A DNA stretch of 64,000 nucleotides, from contig NZ_CP054301.1 of assembly GCF_013372285.1 (NCBI RefSeq), forward strand, positions 62,001 to 126,000, read 5' to 3'. Below, one piece after another: positions 37,337 through 48,053 of the stretch (the stretch's first letter is position 1; each line of letters starts with the position of its first letter). The notes under the pieces are model-generated. The model was given only the letters and a program-made list of their open reading frames with translations. It made no database searches and was not told where the DNA came from. The DNA comes from Marinomonas primoryensis (GTDB lineage Bacteria > Pseudomonadota > Gammaproteobacteria > Pseudomonadales > Marinomonadaceae). A program made the translations under genes and the position numbers.

Positions 37337-38386
37337 TTAATGTAACTGATCTGGCGTCACGACTAACCAGTTTTTATCTGCTGTAACTGGCTGACCTAGA
37401 GCGGATTGCTGCTTAGCGGCATCATCCCACCACGCTTCCATCTGCTTCATGTATTTCGCTTTGCGGTTGACCCAAATACGCATGCCGCCTTTATCGGTAT
37501 CTGTACCGTTGAACAACATGTAACCATCGGAAAGAGGAGAATCTCCCGCCACTAATACTGGTTTTTTCCACTGATCAATCCACCCAAGAATCGAACCAAG
37601 TTTGCCTTCGTACCATGTCATAGGGTTCATCAAGAAGGAGGTTAGTTGTAAATCAAGGTTCTTTTCTTGATCATACGTCCCCTTCTTGATTTGCAGTCTT
37701 GACGTGGTTAAATCGCCTGTTTTCATGTCTTTTAACAGCATGTTTACACCAATAACATTTTCTGGTTTTACGTTATAGCCGTATTGAGGGTCGCTGGCGA
37801 TCATCCGTACGATTTCTTCGCTCGCCGCCGTCATCACATAAACTTCAATGCCATTTTCTTGAAGGCGGCTATAAAGCTCCGTCATACCGGTAAAGACTTT
37901 AGGTGTATTTACGCTGCTTTTTACGACCTTGTCACCATCGTAATAGGTGATTGGAACGGGTTTATTGTAAGCCATCACTTCATCTACATAACCTTTGAGT
38001 TCTTTTAAGGTGAATCCAGCGAAGATTTGAGCGACCCACGGGTAGCAGACTAAATTATCAATCTCACAGAGACGATAGTAATAGCTGTTTAGGCTTTCTT
38101 TGTAATCAGCGGTGTCTTTGAATGGAATCAACTTTAACGATGCGTCCATCGATTCTCGGGTTAACAAACCTTTCATTTCCAAATAGGGTAATAGAGATTC
38201 TTCTATATCGTACTGGTAGCTAGTGTTATCCATATCGAATACAGCATAAGCACCAGTATTCGCATTTTTCTCGATCATTGTATTGAGTTCTTCAGCAACG
38301 CTTTCGGGCCAGTGAGTGAGCTCGGTTGCGTAGATAGATACACTGCATAACATGAGAGAGGTACAGAGAATGGATTGGAATTTCAT
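37337..38386 (-). CDS. Periplasmic HAD phosphatase, phosphorylcholine-phosphatase-like
   Basis: A 349-aa exported HAD phosphatase with a 20-residue signal peptide (cut after IYA). Motif I is DMDNT (51-55), motif II the TAASEE stretch and motif [18 protein letters not shown]. Length, signal and the DMDNT motif match Pseudomonas PchP, which releases choline from phosphorylcholine. The cap carries Cys residues ([11 protein letters not shown]) that may form a disulfide. Other periplasmic phosphomonoesters remain possible. It is transcribed alone. Confidence 0.8.
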   Translation of the reverse strand: MKFQSILCTSLMLCSVSIYATELTHWPESVAEELNTMIEKNANTGAYAVFDMDNTSYQYDIEESLLPYLEMKGLLTRESMDASLKLIPFKDTADYKESLNSYYYRLCEIDNLVCYPWVAQIFAGFTLKELKGYVDEVMAYNKPVPITYYDGDKVVKSSVNTPKVFTGMTELYSRLQENGIEVYVMTAASEEIVRMIASDPQYGYNVKPENVIGVNMLLKDMKTGDLTTSRLQIKKGTYDQEKNLDLQLTSFLMNPMTWYEGKLGSILGWIDQWKKPVLVAGDSPLSDGYMLFNGTDTDKGGMRIWVNRKAKYMKQMEAWWDDAAKQQSALGQPVTADKNWLVVTPDQLH

Positions 38387-38511
38387 AAGGCTTCCTTATT
38401 TAATGAGTGATAAGGGTAACGTTTATAGGAACTCAACACCAATATCAAAACCGACACATTCTTGCTCACTAAATAGGATAGAGATGAGAAAACTAGTGGC
38501 TATTTAGATGG

Positions 38512-39129
38512 TTAACGTTCAGTAAAGACCAATTTAGCGGCCAATAAAGCGAAACTCGCGGCAAAGGCTCGTTGTAGATATTTTGCCACGTTAGAGGAGC
38601 CGATTAAGTACTGGCGCGCTTTGCTAGCAAGTACCCCGTAGAGAATAAAAACCACGAGAGTCATCCCCATAAAAATACCGCCAAGTAGCAGCATTTGGCC
38701 AACAGTAGAGCCAATATTGGTCACAATAAACTGAGGTAAAAACGCTAAGAAAAAGAGAGTAAGTTTTGGGTTTAATACATTGATCAAACAGCCTTTCAGC
38801 GCGACTTGAAATAGATTGATGTTTTGCGCTTCTTTATTTCCTAATGTTAAGCCGTCTGTTTCAGTCCACATACACCACGCTAGATAGAGCAGATAAGCTA
38901 CGCCAGCAAACTTCACGACCTGAAACGCCAACGCGCTGGTATTAAGAATTACGGCTAAGCCAAAAATGCTTGCTAACATGGAAGGCACAATGCCTAAAGT
39001 ACAGCCAAAAGCCGCCGCAAACGAGGCTCGCACTCCCTGAAAAAGCCCTGTTGAGAGGGTGTAAATCACGCCAGTGCCAGGGATCAGAACTAGAATAAGA
39101 GAAGTGATTAAAAACTCTGTACTTACCAT
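38512..39129 (-). CDS. LysE/RhtB-family amino-acid exporter
   Basis: A 205-aa inner-membrane protein with six hydrophobic segments. Family marks are LVLIPGTGVIYTLSTGLFQG near the N-terminus, FAGVAYLLYLAWCMW and LKGCLINVLNPKLTLFFLAFLP. It exports an amino acid such as threonine, homoserine or leucine; the substrate cannot be deduced. The start has AAAGGA upstream. Confidence 0.92.
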   Translation of the reverse strand: MVSTEFLITSLILVLIPGTGVIYTLSTGLFQGVRASFAAAFGCTLGIVPSMLASIFGLAVILNTSALAFQVVKFAGVAYLLYLAWCMWTETDGLTLGNKEAQNINLFQVALKGCLINVLNPKLTLFFLAFLPQFIVTNIGSTVGQMLLLGGIFMGMTLVVFILYGVLASKARQYLIGSSNVAKYLQRAFAASFALLAAKLVFTER

Positions 39130-39327
39130 GAGCTATTCCTTTATTTGTGGACGTTAGGCTGTATTTTTTATTGTGGACTATTTATTCTGGACTAATGGTA
39201 GCTCAAAATACGGTGGTTTTTTCAAATAATGAATAGGGCGCTTTTCTCAACTCTGTTAAAGTGACAGGTATGAATCTCACAGCCCATTATGTTGATGGCG
39301 CTGACACCCTAACACTAGGAATTTACT

Positions 39328-39786
39328 GTGAACAATAACGATATCTTGCGCCGTCTTCGCTACACTTTTGATCTTAAAGAACTGTCCATTGTAGACATTT
39401 TTGCCTCTGCCGATGGTGTTGCCACACAAGAACAAGTGGTTAGCTGGTTGAAGAAAGACGACGACGCAGGCTTTGTTGATATGATCGACTTAGAGATGGC
39501 GACGTTTCTAAATGGCTTTATTAACACTAAGCGTGGTAAACGTGAAGGACCACAACCTGAACCTGAAAAGCGTCTAACCAACAATACTATTTTCATGAAA
39601 CTGCGTATCGCTTTGAACCTGCAAGCAGAAGAAATTTTAGACATCATGCAACTGGCAGAATTTAACCTTAGCAAGCATGAACTGAGCTCTTTTTTCCGCA
39701 AGCCAGACAACCGTCATTACTGCGAATGCAAAGACCAAATTTTGCGTAATTTCTTGATGGGGTTGCAAAAACAGTTCCGAGCTTAA
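39328..39786 (+). CDS. DUF1456 protein (YehS-like)
   Basis: A 152-aa soluble protein with two copies of a helical DUF1456 unit: NDILRRLRYTFDLKEL at the start and NTIFMKLRIALNLQAEEI in the middle. The family's function is unknown. It starts at GTG with AGGA upstream and is followed by a strong terminator. The basic tail includes a CEC motif (about 138-140). Confidence 0.92.
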   Translation: MNNNDILRRLRYTFDLKELSIVDIFASADGVATQEQVVSWLKKDDDAGFVDMIDLEMATFLNGFINTKRGKREGPQPEPEKRLTNNTIFMKLRIALNLQAEEILDIMQLAEFNLSKHELSSFFRKPDNRHYCECKDQILRNFLMGLQKQFRA

Positions 39787-39800
39787 ATAAGCGTTTTTAA

Positions 39801-39830
39801 AAGCAAAAAACCGCTCGTGGTTTTTTGCTT
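39801..39830. terminator. Terminator after the DUF1456 gene
   Basis: AAGCAAAAAACC, a 6-nt loop, then GGTTTTTTGCTT: 12-bp perfect stem containing its own U-tract. Confidence 0.88.
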
Positions 39831-40018
39831 ATTTCCACTGCCTTCCCTGTCCTCTCTGCGTTTGCGTTTGCTTTTCTTCAAGCCCTCTCTTTTTTTATAC
39901 TCTTTTCACTCAATGGACAAAGATTGCACTATGTGGCTATTTCATTGAACGGCTCTTTGCGATATTGGCTTCTCATAATAAATATAAATGATAAAAACAG
40001 AGTGGTATCAAGATGCTA

Positions 40019-41077
40019 ATGAAAAATAAAATTGCGCAAGCCGTTATCGTTGCAAGCCTTTCCTCTCAAGGGTTTGCTCTAGAATTAGGTGATTTTAATG
40101 GCACTCAATTTAGCGTAGGAGGCTATCTTAAGTCCGAAGGCGTTTTTAATAACCCGGATGAAGGAAGCAGCACTTTTGAAGGAAGTGCCAGTCAGTCTCG
40201 TTTGAACTTCACAACCAGCCGCACAGAAGGTGACCACAGTCTAAAAGGGTTTATAGAAGGTGACTTTAGAGGTACTTCTTCTGTGTTTCGTTTGCGTCAC
40301 GCCACGATTACGGTCGATAACTTAACCATCGGTCAAACATGGACAGGGCAGTTTTTTGCCAATGCACCTTTTGATACAGAAATGATTAATTTCTACGGAA
40401 CAGGTATTGGTACTGTCTCAGGAAACGGTGCGGTAGTAAGGCCAGATCTTGTTGTGCATTATGCAAAAGACGGCATGCGCTTAACGATGCAAGATCCAGT
40501 TTATAGCAATGCAAGCACCCCTGATCTAGTCGCGGGTTATACACATCGAACGGCAGAAGGTCATGCGTTTAACGTCACTGCCACTGGTCGTGATGTCGAC
40601 ACAACGCCTTCCGTGACGACAGACAGTGAGTCTAAATTTGGGACGACGTTGTCCTTAGCGACTAAGCTGAAGTTTGGTGATACAAGCGTATCGTTAAGCG
40701 GATTTTCCGGTAAAGGTGCAGCAATATACGCAGGCTGGGGCTACAACGGCGCAGCTGGAACCGCCGGATCTTCGGAATTAGACGGTAATGGCGATCTATT
40801 AACGGTGAGTGGGTTTTCTGCGGGCATTGGTCATAAGGTAAGCGACAAACTGCGAGTGAACCTGCGTTATGGTCAGGTCACGACCGATGCCTCAAGCCTT
40901 GCGGATGACACGCTTAAAATCACAACCGCAAACATGATTTACGCCTATGTTCCTGGGCTTGAGTTTGGTCTAGAGCTACGAGATCAAAGTGCAGCCAGTA
41001 ATGGTGCACCGAGCGGCAATATAGCAACGCGTCCTGCTGGACAGCAAGTTGAAGTCATGGCGATGTACAAGTTTTAA
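40019..41077 (+). CDS. DcaP-like trimeric outer-membrane porin
   Basis: A 352-aa outer-membrane beta-barrel. It has a signal peptide (MKNKIAQAVIVASLSSQGFA), alternating amphipathic strands, GYLKSEG in the first strand, IGQTWTGQF in the DcaP manner, and ends in Phe as required for Bam-dependent insertion. DcaP porins take up negatively charged organic acids. The ribosome site is weak and MLM allows starts at 40013 or 40019. It faces an AraC-family gene convergently across a terminator. Confidence 0.83.
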   Translation: MKNKIAQAVIVASLSSQGFALELGDFNGTQFSVGGYLKSEGVFNNPDEGSSTFEGSASQSRLNFTTSRTEGDHSLKGFIEGDFRGTSSVFRLRHATITVDNLTIGQTWTGQFFANAPFDTEMINFYGTGIGTVSGNGAVVRPDLVVHYAKDGMRLTMQDPVYSNASTPDLVAGYTHRTAEGHAFNVTATGRDVDTTPSVTTDSESKFGTTLSLATKLKFGDTSVSLSGFSGKGAAIYAGWGYNGAAGTAGSSELDGNGDLLTVSGFSAGIGHKVSDKLRVNLRYGQVTTDASSLADDTLKITTANMIYAYVPGLEFGLELRDQSAASNGAPSGNIATRPAGQQVEVMAMYKF

Positions 41078-41099
41078 TAAAGAGCACTGACAAGAACAC

Positions 41100-41124
41100 A
41101 CTGGGCTTTACCCTTTTGCCCAGT
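41100..41124. terminator. Terminator after the porin gene
   Basis: ACTGGGC ... GCCCAGT stem with a short loop, followed by TTGTTCTTTTT on the plus strand. Confidence 0.82.
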
Positions 41125-41144
41125 TTGTTCTTTTTAGAACCGAA

Positions 41145-42104
41145 TTAAGGTGCAAAATCCCGCAGCGTTTGCGAAGGCAGCTCCCCAATTTGTTCACGGT
41201 ATTGAGCCGAGAATCTTCCCAAGTTAGTAAAGCCATATTTTAATGCCACTTGCGTCACGTTTCTAATGTGTTCGTTGTTCTTTAATTCGGAATAGGCGCT
41301 TTCCAATTTGAGGCGGCGCACATAAACAGAAGGCGTTAGGCCTGCTTCTTTTTCAAAAAGGTTATACAGAGACTTGCGGCTTATTTGGCATACATTGGCT
41401 AATTCATCGATCGTGATGTCGGCGGTAATATTATCCAGTACATAATTCCGCAAGCGTCCTATATGGCGATGCACCGACAAAGCCGCAAGAGAAGACTGGT
41501 TAAAATTGTTGTTGAACATAGTCAAAATGGCACTATTGAACAGCCTGCAGTAATAGACCAAGGCTCGATCATACAGTGTGCTTTTATCCTGCTGTAACAT
41601 GTCATTTAGTAAATTAAACAACGGCCCCGTCATTGGGAATACGTTTGTTTTATGCTCGAATTGAATCGGTTCTTTGGTCGAAATATAGCCAAATTTTCGT
41701 GCGGTTTGGTGCAAAAAGTCGGTTGGTATTTTGACGATGAGTTTCCGACAGTCTTTGGTGTTATGTGATTCAAATCGAGTGCCGGGCATCACTAAAATGG
41801 AGTCGCCTGTTTTTAATGTGCGTTCTTCGTTATTGGATTTACCGATACTCTGACCTGCGAGAATGATGTGTAGGTAGTAGGCATTCGTGCCTTTAGACGC
41901 GCGAATCGTGGTGACGGCGCCTGCTTCGTATTCCAAAATAGAAAGCGGTCCGAATTCTTTAAATCTTAACTTTGCAAGCTGCTTCAGAGGCGTACTCTGA
42001 ATGAAACGATACTCTCCAAATCCCTTGTCCAGTAACACTTTCGTGAGCGTTTGCGAAGAAGCTTCTGCGACCTGAAGGTCGTAGATAGAAAAATCAAACT
42101 TCAT
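41145..42104 (-). CDS. AraC-family transcriptional regulator
   Basis: A 319-aa regulator from the ATG at 42104 (the frame opens at 42152). The N-terminal 190 residues form an AraC-binding-like cupin domain (YYLHIILAGQ, TGDSILVMPG). The C-terminal pair of HTHs is clear: DITIDELANVCQISRKSLYNLF and RNVTQVALKYGFTNLGRFSAQY, ending in the typical GELPSQTLRD. It lies between a porin gene and the dpp operon; a role in either is not shown. Confidence 0.88.
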   Translation of the reverse strand: MKFDFSIYDLQVAEASSQTLTKVLLDKGFGEYRFIQSTPLKQLAKLRFKEFGPLSILEYEAGAVTTIRASKGTNAYYLHIILAGQSIGKSNNEERTLKTGDSILVMPGTRFESHNTKDCRKLIVKIPTDFLHQTARKFGYISTKEPIQFEHKTNVFPMTGPLFNLLNDMLQQDKSTLYDRALVYYCRLFNSAILTMFNNNFNQSSLAALSVHRHIGRLRNYVLDNITADITIDELANVCQISRKSLYNLFEKEAGLTPSVYVRRLKLESAYSELKNNEHIRNVTQVALKYGFTNLGRFSAQYREQIGELPSQTLRDFAP

Positions 42105-42315
42105 ACTGACACCAATGCATTCATTATTTTTATAAGTTAGCAATCTGAGCAAAGCGTTGAATGGCTTTTCTCAGAGTATAAAGTGTAATGCTTGGGGTGG
42201 GGACTTAGTCATCCAATTTAGTGCTGTAGATATCAATTATTGGTATAGTAAACAATATAAATTTATGATGTCTTTGTATTGGCAATAAGGCATACATATA
42301 ATTTAGCCATAAAAA

Positions 42316-42333
42316 AACGCCCTTTCGGGCGTT
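42316..42333 (-). terminator. Terminator of the dpp operon
   Basis: AACGCCC, TTTC loop, GGGCGTT; on the minus strand it is followed by a run of T, 43 bases after the dppF stop. Confidence 0.92.
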
Positions 42334-42376
42334 AAAAATTCACTGGGAGTGAATGTCCTTTTCGTGCCGCTGTTGG

Positions 42377-43429
42377 TTAAGCAGCGCCTTCCACTAAGCT
42401 TTCAATACGATTTTCTTCTACCGCATGGCAGGCAATCAAGTGGCCTTGTTCTTGACTTTCATCGCTGTCTAATCTCAATACTGGTGTTTCACTGCTGCAG
42501 CGGTCGTTTGCATAACTGCAACGTCCGTGAAAAGCACAGCCAGATGGCGGATTCAGCGGCGAAGGCAATTCGCCTTCCAGCTTGATACGGGTACGGCGTT
42601 TTTCTGGCGAAAGCTGCGGCGTGCTAGACAACAATGCCAAGGTATAAGGGTGTTTTGGGTTCTCGAACAGTTGTGCACACGAACCTTGTTCAACCACTTT
42701 TCCTAGATACATTACCATCACGTCATCGGCGATGTGTTCCACCACAGACAAGTCGTGGGAGATGAACACATAGCTCAAACCAAACTCTTCCTGCAGATCC
42801 ATCATTAAGTTCAATACTTGCGCTTGAACCGATACGTCAAGCGCTGACACAGGTTCGTCTGCGACGATGACGTTTGGGTCGAGCATAAGGCCGCGAGCGA
42901 TGGCAATACGCTGACGTTGTCCACCAGAGAACATATGCGGGTAGCGGTCGTAATGTTCTGTCTTTAGACCCACTTTCGCCATGATAGCGAGAGCTTTCTT
43001 TTTGCGTTCAGCTTTAGAAAGCGTGGTATTGATTACCAAAGGTTCTTCTAAAATAGAGCCGATTTTCTTACGTGGATTCAATGAGCCATAAGGGTTTTGG
43101 AAGATGATTTGGATCTTCTGACGTAACTTCGCTTGAGCGTCTGCGCTCAAAGTTAGTAAGTCTTCACCTAGGTGAGCCAAGCTACCACTAGTCGGTGTTT
43201 CAATCATGGTGAGCATGCGACCAAGGGTGGATTTACCACAGCCAGATTCGCCTACTACTGCAAGGGTTTTGCCTTTTTCAAGATTGAAACTAATACCATC
43301 GACGGCTTTCACTACTGCGTTTGGCTTGAAGAGGCCTTGTTTTACCTGATAATGCTGCTTTAGGTTTTCCGCTTTTAAAATTAATTGCTTATCTAATGTA
43401 TTGTCGAATGAATTGTCGGGTTGGTTCAT
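42377..43429 (-). CDS. dppF: Dipeptide ABC transporter ATPase
   Basis: One of two ATPases of the dipeptide importer. A 350-aa protein with Walker [10 protein letters not shown], the signature [16 protein letters not shown], Walker [13 protein letters not shown] and the oligopeptide-permease C-terminal domain with Cys ligands ([15 protein letters not shown]), which suggest a metal or Fe-S site common in this subfamily. Its ATG overlaps the dppD stop by four bases. Confidence 0.93.
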   Translation of the reverse strand: MNQPDNSFDNTLDKQLILKAENLKQHYQVKQGLFKPNAVVKAVDGISFNLEKGKTLAVVGESGCGKSTLGRMLTMIETPTSGSLAHLGEDLLTLSADAQAKLRQKIQIIFQNPYGSLNPRKKIGSILEEPLVINTTLSKAERKKKALAIMAKVGLKTEHYDRYPHMFSGGQRQRIAIARGLMLDPNVIVADEPVSALDVSVQAQVLNLMMDLQEEFGLSYVFISHDLSVVEHIADDVMVMYLGKVVEQGSCAQLFENPKHPYTLALLSSTPQLSPEKRRTRIKLEGELPSPLNPPSGCAFHGRCSYANDRCSSETPVLRLDSDESQEQGHLIACHAVEENRIESLVEGAA

Positions 43430-44394
43430 GTGGATGGTCTCCCTTCACTGTCCAATGGCGTGTGGCACTTCACTTGGCGATCAAGGTCGCCTTGGTTCGC
43501 AGGTTCAACCTTGCGGCAATGGTCTGTCGCGTAAGGGCAGCGAGGGCTTAACAAACAACCCAAAGGACGATCGTATTGACCCGGCACCACGCCTGGTAAG
43601 GCTTCAAGTCGTGCTTTACCCGCTGCCGATTCTGGTAGCGATGCAAGTAAGGCTTGCGTGTATGGGTGCTTTGGTGTGCTGAATACTTCTGACGCAGGGC
43701 CAGATTCAACGATTTGACCAGCGTACATAACAATCACGCGATGAGCGACTTCGGCGACTAAGGCCAAATCGTGAGTAATTAACACCAAACCCATTTGCTT
43801 TTGACGTTGTAAATCAATCAACAAGTCGATGATCTGCGCTTGAATGGTTACGTCAAGCGCCGTTGTCGGCTCGTCAGCGATCAATAGACGTGGATTACAG
43901 CCAATGGCCATGGCAATCATCACTCGTTGGCTCATACCGCCTGAGAGCTGATGTGGGTAGTTGTCTAAACGTGACTCTGGCGCTGGGATCCCCACTTGAA
44001 TTAATAGTTCTATGGCGCGCGCTTTCAGTTCTTTTTTGCTACCGCCTTGATGGGTTTTCAAGGCTTCAATAATCTGATAACCCACGGTAAAACAAGGGTT
44101 AAGGCTGGTCATCGGATCTTGGAAGATCATCGCAATGTCAGAGCCGGTGAGCTTACGACGTTGCTTTTCTGGCATGGCTTGAAGGTCTTGACCCTCAAAG
44201 GTCAGTTGATCGGCGCTGACTTTACCGGGAAAATCGATTAAGCCCATGATAGACAAAGAACTCACACTTTTGCCTGAGCCCGATTCCCCAACGATGCCGA
44301 GAACTTCCCCTTCTTCGACCTTGTAACTGATGTTATCCACGGCGCGAAAATTGCCGAAGGTAACGCTTAAATTTTCCAACTGTAACAGTGACAT
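43426..44394 (-). CDS. dppD: Dipeptide ABC transporter ATPase
   Basis: The second ATPase (322 aa) with Walker [10 protein letters not shown], signature [16 protein letters not shown], Walker [13 protein letters not shown] and the C-terminal Cys-rich block [16 protein letters not shown]. The ribosome site GAGG is good. It lies 11 bases after dppC and overlaps dppF, so the ATPases are translationally linked. Confidence 0.94.
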   Translation of the reverse strand: MSLLQLENLSVTFGNFRAVDNISYKVEEGEVLGIVGESGSGKSVSSLSIMGLIDFPGKVSADQLTFEGQDLQAMPEKQRRKLTGSDIAMIFQDPMTSLNPCFTVGYQIIEALKTHQGGSKKELKARAIELLIQVGIPAPESRLDNYPHQLSGGMSQRVMIAMAIGCNPRLLIADEPTTALDVTIQAQIIDLLIDLQRQKQMGLVLITHDLALVAEVAHRVIVMYAGQIVESGPASEVFSTPKHPYTQALLASLPESAAGKARLEALPGVVPGQYDRPLGCLLSPRCPYATDHCRKVEPANQGDLDRQVKCHTPLDSEGRPST

Positions 44395-44405
44395 AAAAAC
44401 CTCTC

Positions 44406-45320
44406 TTACTGTTTCAACTTGGGATCAAGGGCATCACGTAAGCCATCGCCCATGAGGTTAAACGCCAATACGGTGATCAAAATCATCAAACCGGGGAAAG
44501 TAACTACCCACCACGCGCGCTGTACGAACTGCAACGCATTGGCCAACATAGATCCCCACTCTGGGGTGGGTGGCTGCGCGCCAAGACCCAGAAAGCCCAA
44601 CGCCGCCATATCAAGAATCGCACTAGAAAAGCCAAGAGTGGCTTGCACGATAAGTGGCGCTAAACAGTTTGGTAAAATACAAACAAACATCAAACGCAAT
44701 GGACTGGCGCCGATCACGCGAGACGATGTCACGTAATCACGAGACATTTCCGACATAGTGGCAGCACGAGTCAAACGCACATAATGCGGCAGCGAGACAA
44801 TGGAAATGGCGAGCGCAGCGTTGACGATGCTTGGCCCTAAAATCGCCACAATGGCAATGGCCAAAAGCAAGCTTGGCATCGCCAACATGATGTCGACGAT
44901 GCGCATAATTGCAGTGTCGATCATGCCTTTGAAATACCCAGCCACAAGACCAAGTAAAATTCCTATTACCAAAGACGCGGTAACGGCCACGATGCCAACA
45001 GCAATGGAAAGACGAGAACCATAGATCAAACGCGATAAAATATCGCGACCTACGTCATCGGTTCCCAATACAAAAGACCAGTTTCCGCCTTCTAACCACG
45101 CTGGTGGTAACAAAAGCGCATCGCGGTACTGATCGGATGGTGAATGTGGTGCCACAAAGTTGGCAAAAATGGCCATGAAGAAAATCAATGCGATAACAAT
45201 AAGGCCTGCGACTGCGCCTTTGTTGGTGCGAAAATAATGCCAGAACTCTTGAAATGGCGTCATGGGCACTGGCGCAGTGACGACGCCGCTGTCCGTTGAC
45301 GTTTTTATAGAAGTTGTCAT
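44406..45320 (-). CDS. dppC: Dipeptide ABC transporter permease
   Basis: A 304-aa membrane subunit with about six membrane segments, the N-terminal OppC cap ([16 protein letters not shown]) and the EAA-type coupling loop [22 protein letters not shown] lies before the ATG. Nine bases separate it from dppB. Confidence 0.95.
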   Translation of the reverse strand: MTTSIKTSTDSGVVTAPVPMTPFQEFWHYFRTNKGAVAGLIVIALIFFMAIFANFVAPHSPSDQYRDALLLPPAWLEGGNWSFVLGTDDVGRDILSRLIYGSRLSIAVGIVAVTASLVIGILLGLVAGYFKGMIDTAIMRIVDIMLAMPSLLLAIAIVAILGPSIVNAALAISIVSLPHYVRLTRAATMSEMSRDYVTSSRVIGASPLRLMFVCILPNCLAPLIVQATLGFSSAILDMAALGFLGLGAQPPTPEWGSMLANALQFVQRAWWVVTFPGLMILITVLAFNLMGDGLRDALDPKLKQ

Positions 45321-45329
45321 AACGTCTCC

Positions 45330-46340
45330 TTATCGGCTGTGTCGAATACGTGGATTTACAATGCCGTAAGTAATATCTACTAAGAGATTCACGACAATGA
45401 TGATACAAGCGACAATCAAAATACCGCCTTGTACAACGGGGTAATCACGACGTCCGATCGATTCGATTAACCATTTACCAATGCCCGGCCAAGCGAACAC
45501 GGTTTCGGTCAAAATCGCCCCAGACAGCAAAATGCCGACCTGCAAACCGATCACGGTAATGACAGGAATCAAGGCGTTGCGCAGCGCATGAATCACGATG
45601 ACTCGCCAAGGGGCAATGCCTTTCGCACGAGCCGTTCGAATGTAGTCTTCGCTTAGCACTTCCAACATAGAAGAACGCGTCATACGAGCGATTACAGCCA
45701 TAGGAATCGTGCCGAGGACGATACTGGGCAAAATGAGATGTGAAACAGCCGAAGTAAACGCGCCAGCTTCATCAGATAATAATGAGTCAATCAGCATAAA
45801 GCCGGTGACATCCTCAATCCAATAGGTAACGTCGATCCGCCCGGAGACGGGCGTCCAACCTAGGTTGACGGAAAACACCAGCATTAATAACAGTGCCCAC
45901 CAGAATATGGGCATCGAGTATCCAGTGAGAGAAAAGGTCATCACCGAGTGATCAATAATGGTTCCGCGTTTAACCGCCGCAAAAATACCGGCGGGTAAAC
46001 CAATAAAAATAGCAAAGATAGCGGCACAAGTTGCCAATTCTATGGTGGCGGGAAATAGAGTGAGGAACTCTTTCATCACGGGTTCTCGGGTGATTAGAGA
46101 GTTGCCTAAGTCACCTTGTAAAACACCGGTTACGTAATGAAAGTATTGAACATACAACGGCTGATCAAAGCCTAATTGGGCACTAAGTTCGGCATGGCGC
46201 TCTGCGCTCACACCGCGTTCTCCGGCCATCACTTCGATGGGGTCTCCGGGAATTAAGCGAATAAGGGTAAAAGTCAGCAAGGTTATTCCGATGAAAGTTG
46301 GAAGAACGAGGCTTAAGCGACGAAAAATAAATTGGAACAT
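45330..46340 (-). CDS. dppB: Dipeptide ABC transporter permease
   Basis: A 336-aa membrane subunit from the ATG at 46340, whose N-terminus MFQFIFRRLSLVLPTFIGI aligns with DppB; the frame itself opens at 46379. It has the family's periplasmic domain (QLGFDQPLYVQYFHYV) and the EAA loop TARAKGIAPWRVIVIHALRN. The ribosome site is poor, and a 16-bp hairpin separates it from dppA, which would lower its expression relative to the binding protein. Confidence 0.94.
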   Translation of the reverse strand: MFQFIFRRLSLVLPTFIGITLLTFTLIRLIPGDPIEVMAGERGVSAERHAELSAQLGFDQPLYVQYFHYVTGVLQGDLGNSLITREPVMKEFLTLFPATIELATCAAIFAIFIGLPAGIFAAVKRGTIIDHSVMTFSLTGYSMPIFWWALLLMLVFSVNLGWTPVSGRIDVTYWIEDVTGFMLIDSLLSDEAGAFTSAVSHLILPSIVLGTIPMAVIARMTRSSMLEVLSEDYIRTARAKGIAPWRVIVIHALRNALIPVITVIGLQVGILLSGAILTETVFAWPGIGKWLIESIGRRDYPVVQGGILIVACIIIVVNLLVDITYGIVNPRIRHSR

Positions 46341-46392
46341 AAAGGACGGGCTCTCTTGCGATGTTATGTGATCGAGCAAGGTGCTCGGTCAA

Positions 46393-46430
46393 CAAAACAC
46401 CTACTCGCGTCCCAGCGAGTAGGTGTTTTG
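46393..46430 (-). terminator. Strong hairpin between dppA and dppB
   Basis: A 16-bp perfect stem (CAAAACACCTACTCGC with its complement) and a 6-nt loop, in the 120-bp dppA-dppB gap. On the minus strand it ends GUGUUUUG. It may act as a partial terminator or as a 3' stabiliser of dppA mRNA; such elements commonly raise binding-protein levels over the membrane subunits. Confidence 0.8.
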
Positions 46431-46460
46431 TAGTCCGAAGGACTTATTTCTAAACGTCTA

Positions 46461-48053
46461 TTATTTGCTTACGTTGTAGAAGTAGTGACCACCAAGTGGA
46501 TCGATTTTGTAGCCTTTCACTTCTTTACGAATTGGCTCGTACACAACAGAGTGAGCAATCGTTACCCAAGGCGCTTCACGTTTGAAGACAACCTGAGATT
46601 CTTCGTACAGTGTCGTACGCTCAGCTTTGTTTGGTGTTTGTTTTGCTTTCAGCAACAGGTTGTTGAATTCTTCGTTACACCACTGTGCACGGTTAGATCC
46701 GCCAACGCCGTCACAACCTAGCAATACGTATAGGAAGTTATCTGGGTCACCATTATCACCAGTCCAACCTAGCAATACCGTATCGTGCTCACCTTTCTTA
46801 GAACGGTTTAGGTATTCACCCCATTCGTAAGAAATAATTTCGGCTTTCACGCCCACTTTAGACCAGTCTTCTTGCATGATTTCAGCCATACGACGGGCAT
46901 TTGGGTTGTATGGACGTTGTACTGGCATTGCCCAAATATTGGTTGAGAAACCATCTGGGTAGCCTGCTTCAGCTAATAGTTTTTTCGCTTTCACTGGATC
47001 GTATGGGTAATCCACAACTTTCTTGTTATAAGACCACATGGTTGGCGGAATTGGGTTCTTAGCCGCTTTACCTGCGCCTTGGAAAACCGCATCAATAATC
47101 GCGTTCTTATTTGTTGCATAGTTTAGAGCTTGGCGAACACGAATATCAGTAAAAGGTTTTTTCTGAGTGTTAAACGCTAAATAACCTACGTTCAAACCTT
47201 CTTGGCTCATTAAGTTGATGCTTGGATCAGATTCCATCTGTTTAAGGTCAGCTGGATTCGGGTAAGGCATCACATCACATTCGCCTGCTTTCAATTTCGC
47301 ATAACGAACAGAAGCGTCTGGAGTGATAGAGAAAACAAGACGGTCGATTTTCGCTTTGCCTTTCCAGTAGTCTTTAAACGCTGTGTAGCGGATCAAAGAA
47401 TCTTTTTGATACTGAACTTTTTGGAAAGGACCGGTGCCAACTGGATCAAGATCCAATTTTTCAGGCGTACCCGCTTTCATCAGAACATCGGCTTGTTCTT
47501 TTGAAAAGATCGACGCAAAGTCCATTGCCAAGTTAGCAACAAAAGGTGCTTCTGGTTGATTCAATACAAATTTGACCGTGTAGTCGTCGACTCTCACCAT
47601 CTCTTTGATCAAAGTATCCATGCCCATACCGGTGAAGTACTCGTAAGAGCCACCAGATACAGTGTGGTAAGGGTTGTTTTTGTTACCCTGACGATCAAAC
47701 GTGAAAATGACATCGTCAGCGTTAAAATCACGTGTCGGTTTGAAGTCTTTCGTAGAATGGAACTTCACGCCTTTACGTAAATGGAAAGTGTATTCAAGAC
47801 CGTCGCTAGAGACGTCATAGCTTGTTGCTAAGCCTGCCTCTGTTTCTGTTGTGCCCAGTTTGAACTCAACCAAACGGTTGAACATGTTTTTGGATGTTGC
47901 ATCAAAAGTCGTTCCAGACGTGTAAAACGCAGGGTTAAAGCCTTCAGGGCTACCTTCTGAACAATAAACCAGTGTGGATGCAGCGTGAGCAGAAGTGCCA
48001 ATTGCTCCAGCCGCCATGAGTGCAAGCGTAAGTTTTGCTAGCCCTTTTTTCAT
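46461..48053 (-). CDS. dppA: Periplasmic dipeptide-binding protein
   Basis: The 530-aa binding protein (SBP_bac_5). The signal peptide is cut after SAHA. The mature protein opens with STLVYCSEGSPEGFNP and continues FYTSGTTFDATSKNMFNRLV, YTFHLRKGVKFH, GPFQKVQYQKDSLI and DNFLYVLLGCDGVGGSN, closely following E. coli DppA; haem or delta-aminolaevulinate may also be bound, as known for DppA. GGAG lies 7 bases before the ATG. First gene of dppABCDF. Confidence 0.95.
   Translation of the reverse strand: MKKGLAKLTLALMAAGAIGTSAHAASTLVYCSEGSPEGFNPAFYTSGTTFDATSKNMFNRLVEFKLGTTETEAGLATSYDVSSDGLEYTFHLRKGVKFHSTKDFKPTRDFNADDVIFTFDRQGNKNNPYHTVSGGSYEYFTGMGMDTLIKEMVRVDDYTVKFVLNQPEAPFVANLAMDFASIFSKEQADVLMKAGTPEKLDLDPVGTGPFQKVQYQKDSLIRYTAFKDYWKGKAKIDRLVFSITPDASVRYAKLKAGECDVMPYPNPADLKQMESDPSINLMSQEGLNVGYLAFNTQKKPFTDIRVRQALNYATNKNAIIDAVFQGAGKAAKNPIPPTMWSYNKKVVDYPYDPVKAKKLLAEAGYPDGFSTNIWAMPVQRPYNPNARRMAEIMQEDWSKVGVKAEIISYEWGEYLNRSKKGEHDTVLLGWTGDNGDPDNFLYVLLGCDGVGGSNRAQWCNEEFNNLLLKAKQTPNKAERTTLYEESQVVFKREAPWVTIAHSVVYEPIRKEVKGYKIDPLGGHYFYNVSK

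Noticed and set aside
39825-40019. 64-aa hydrophobic open frame before the porin gene
   Set aside because: It begins inside the terminator after the DUF1456 gene and has no ribosome site.
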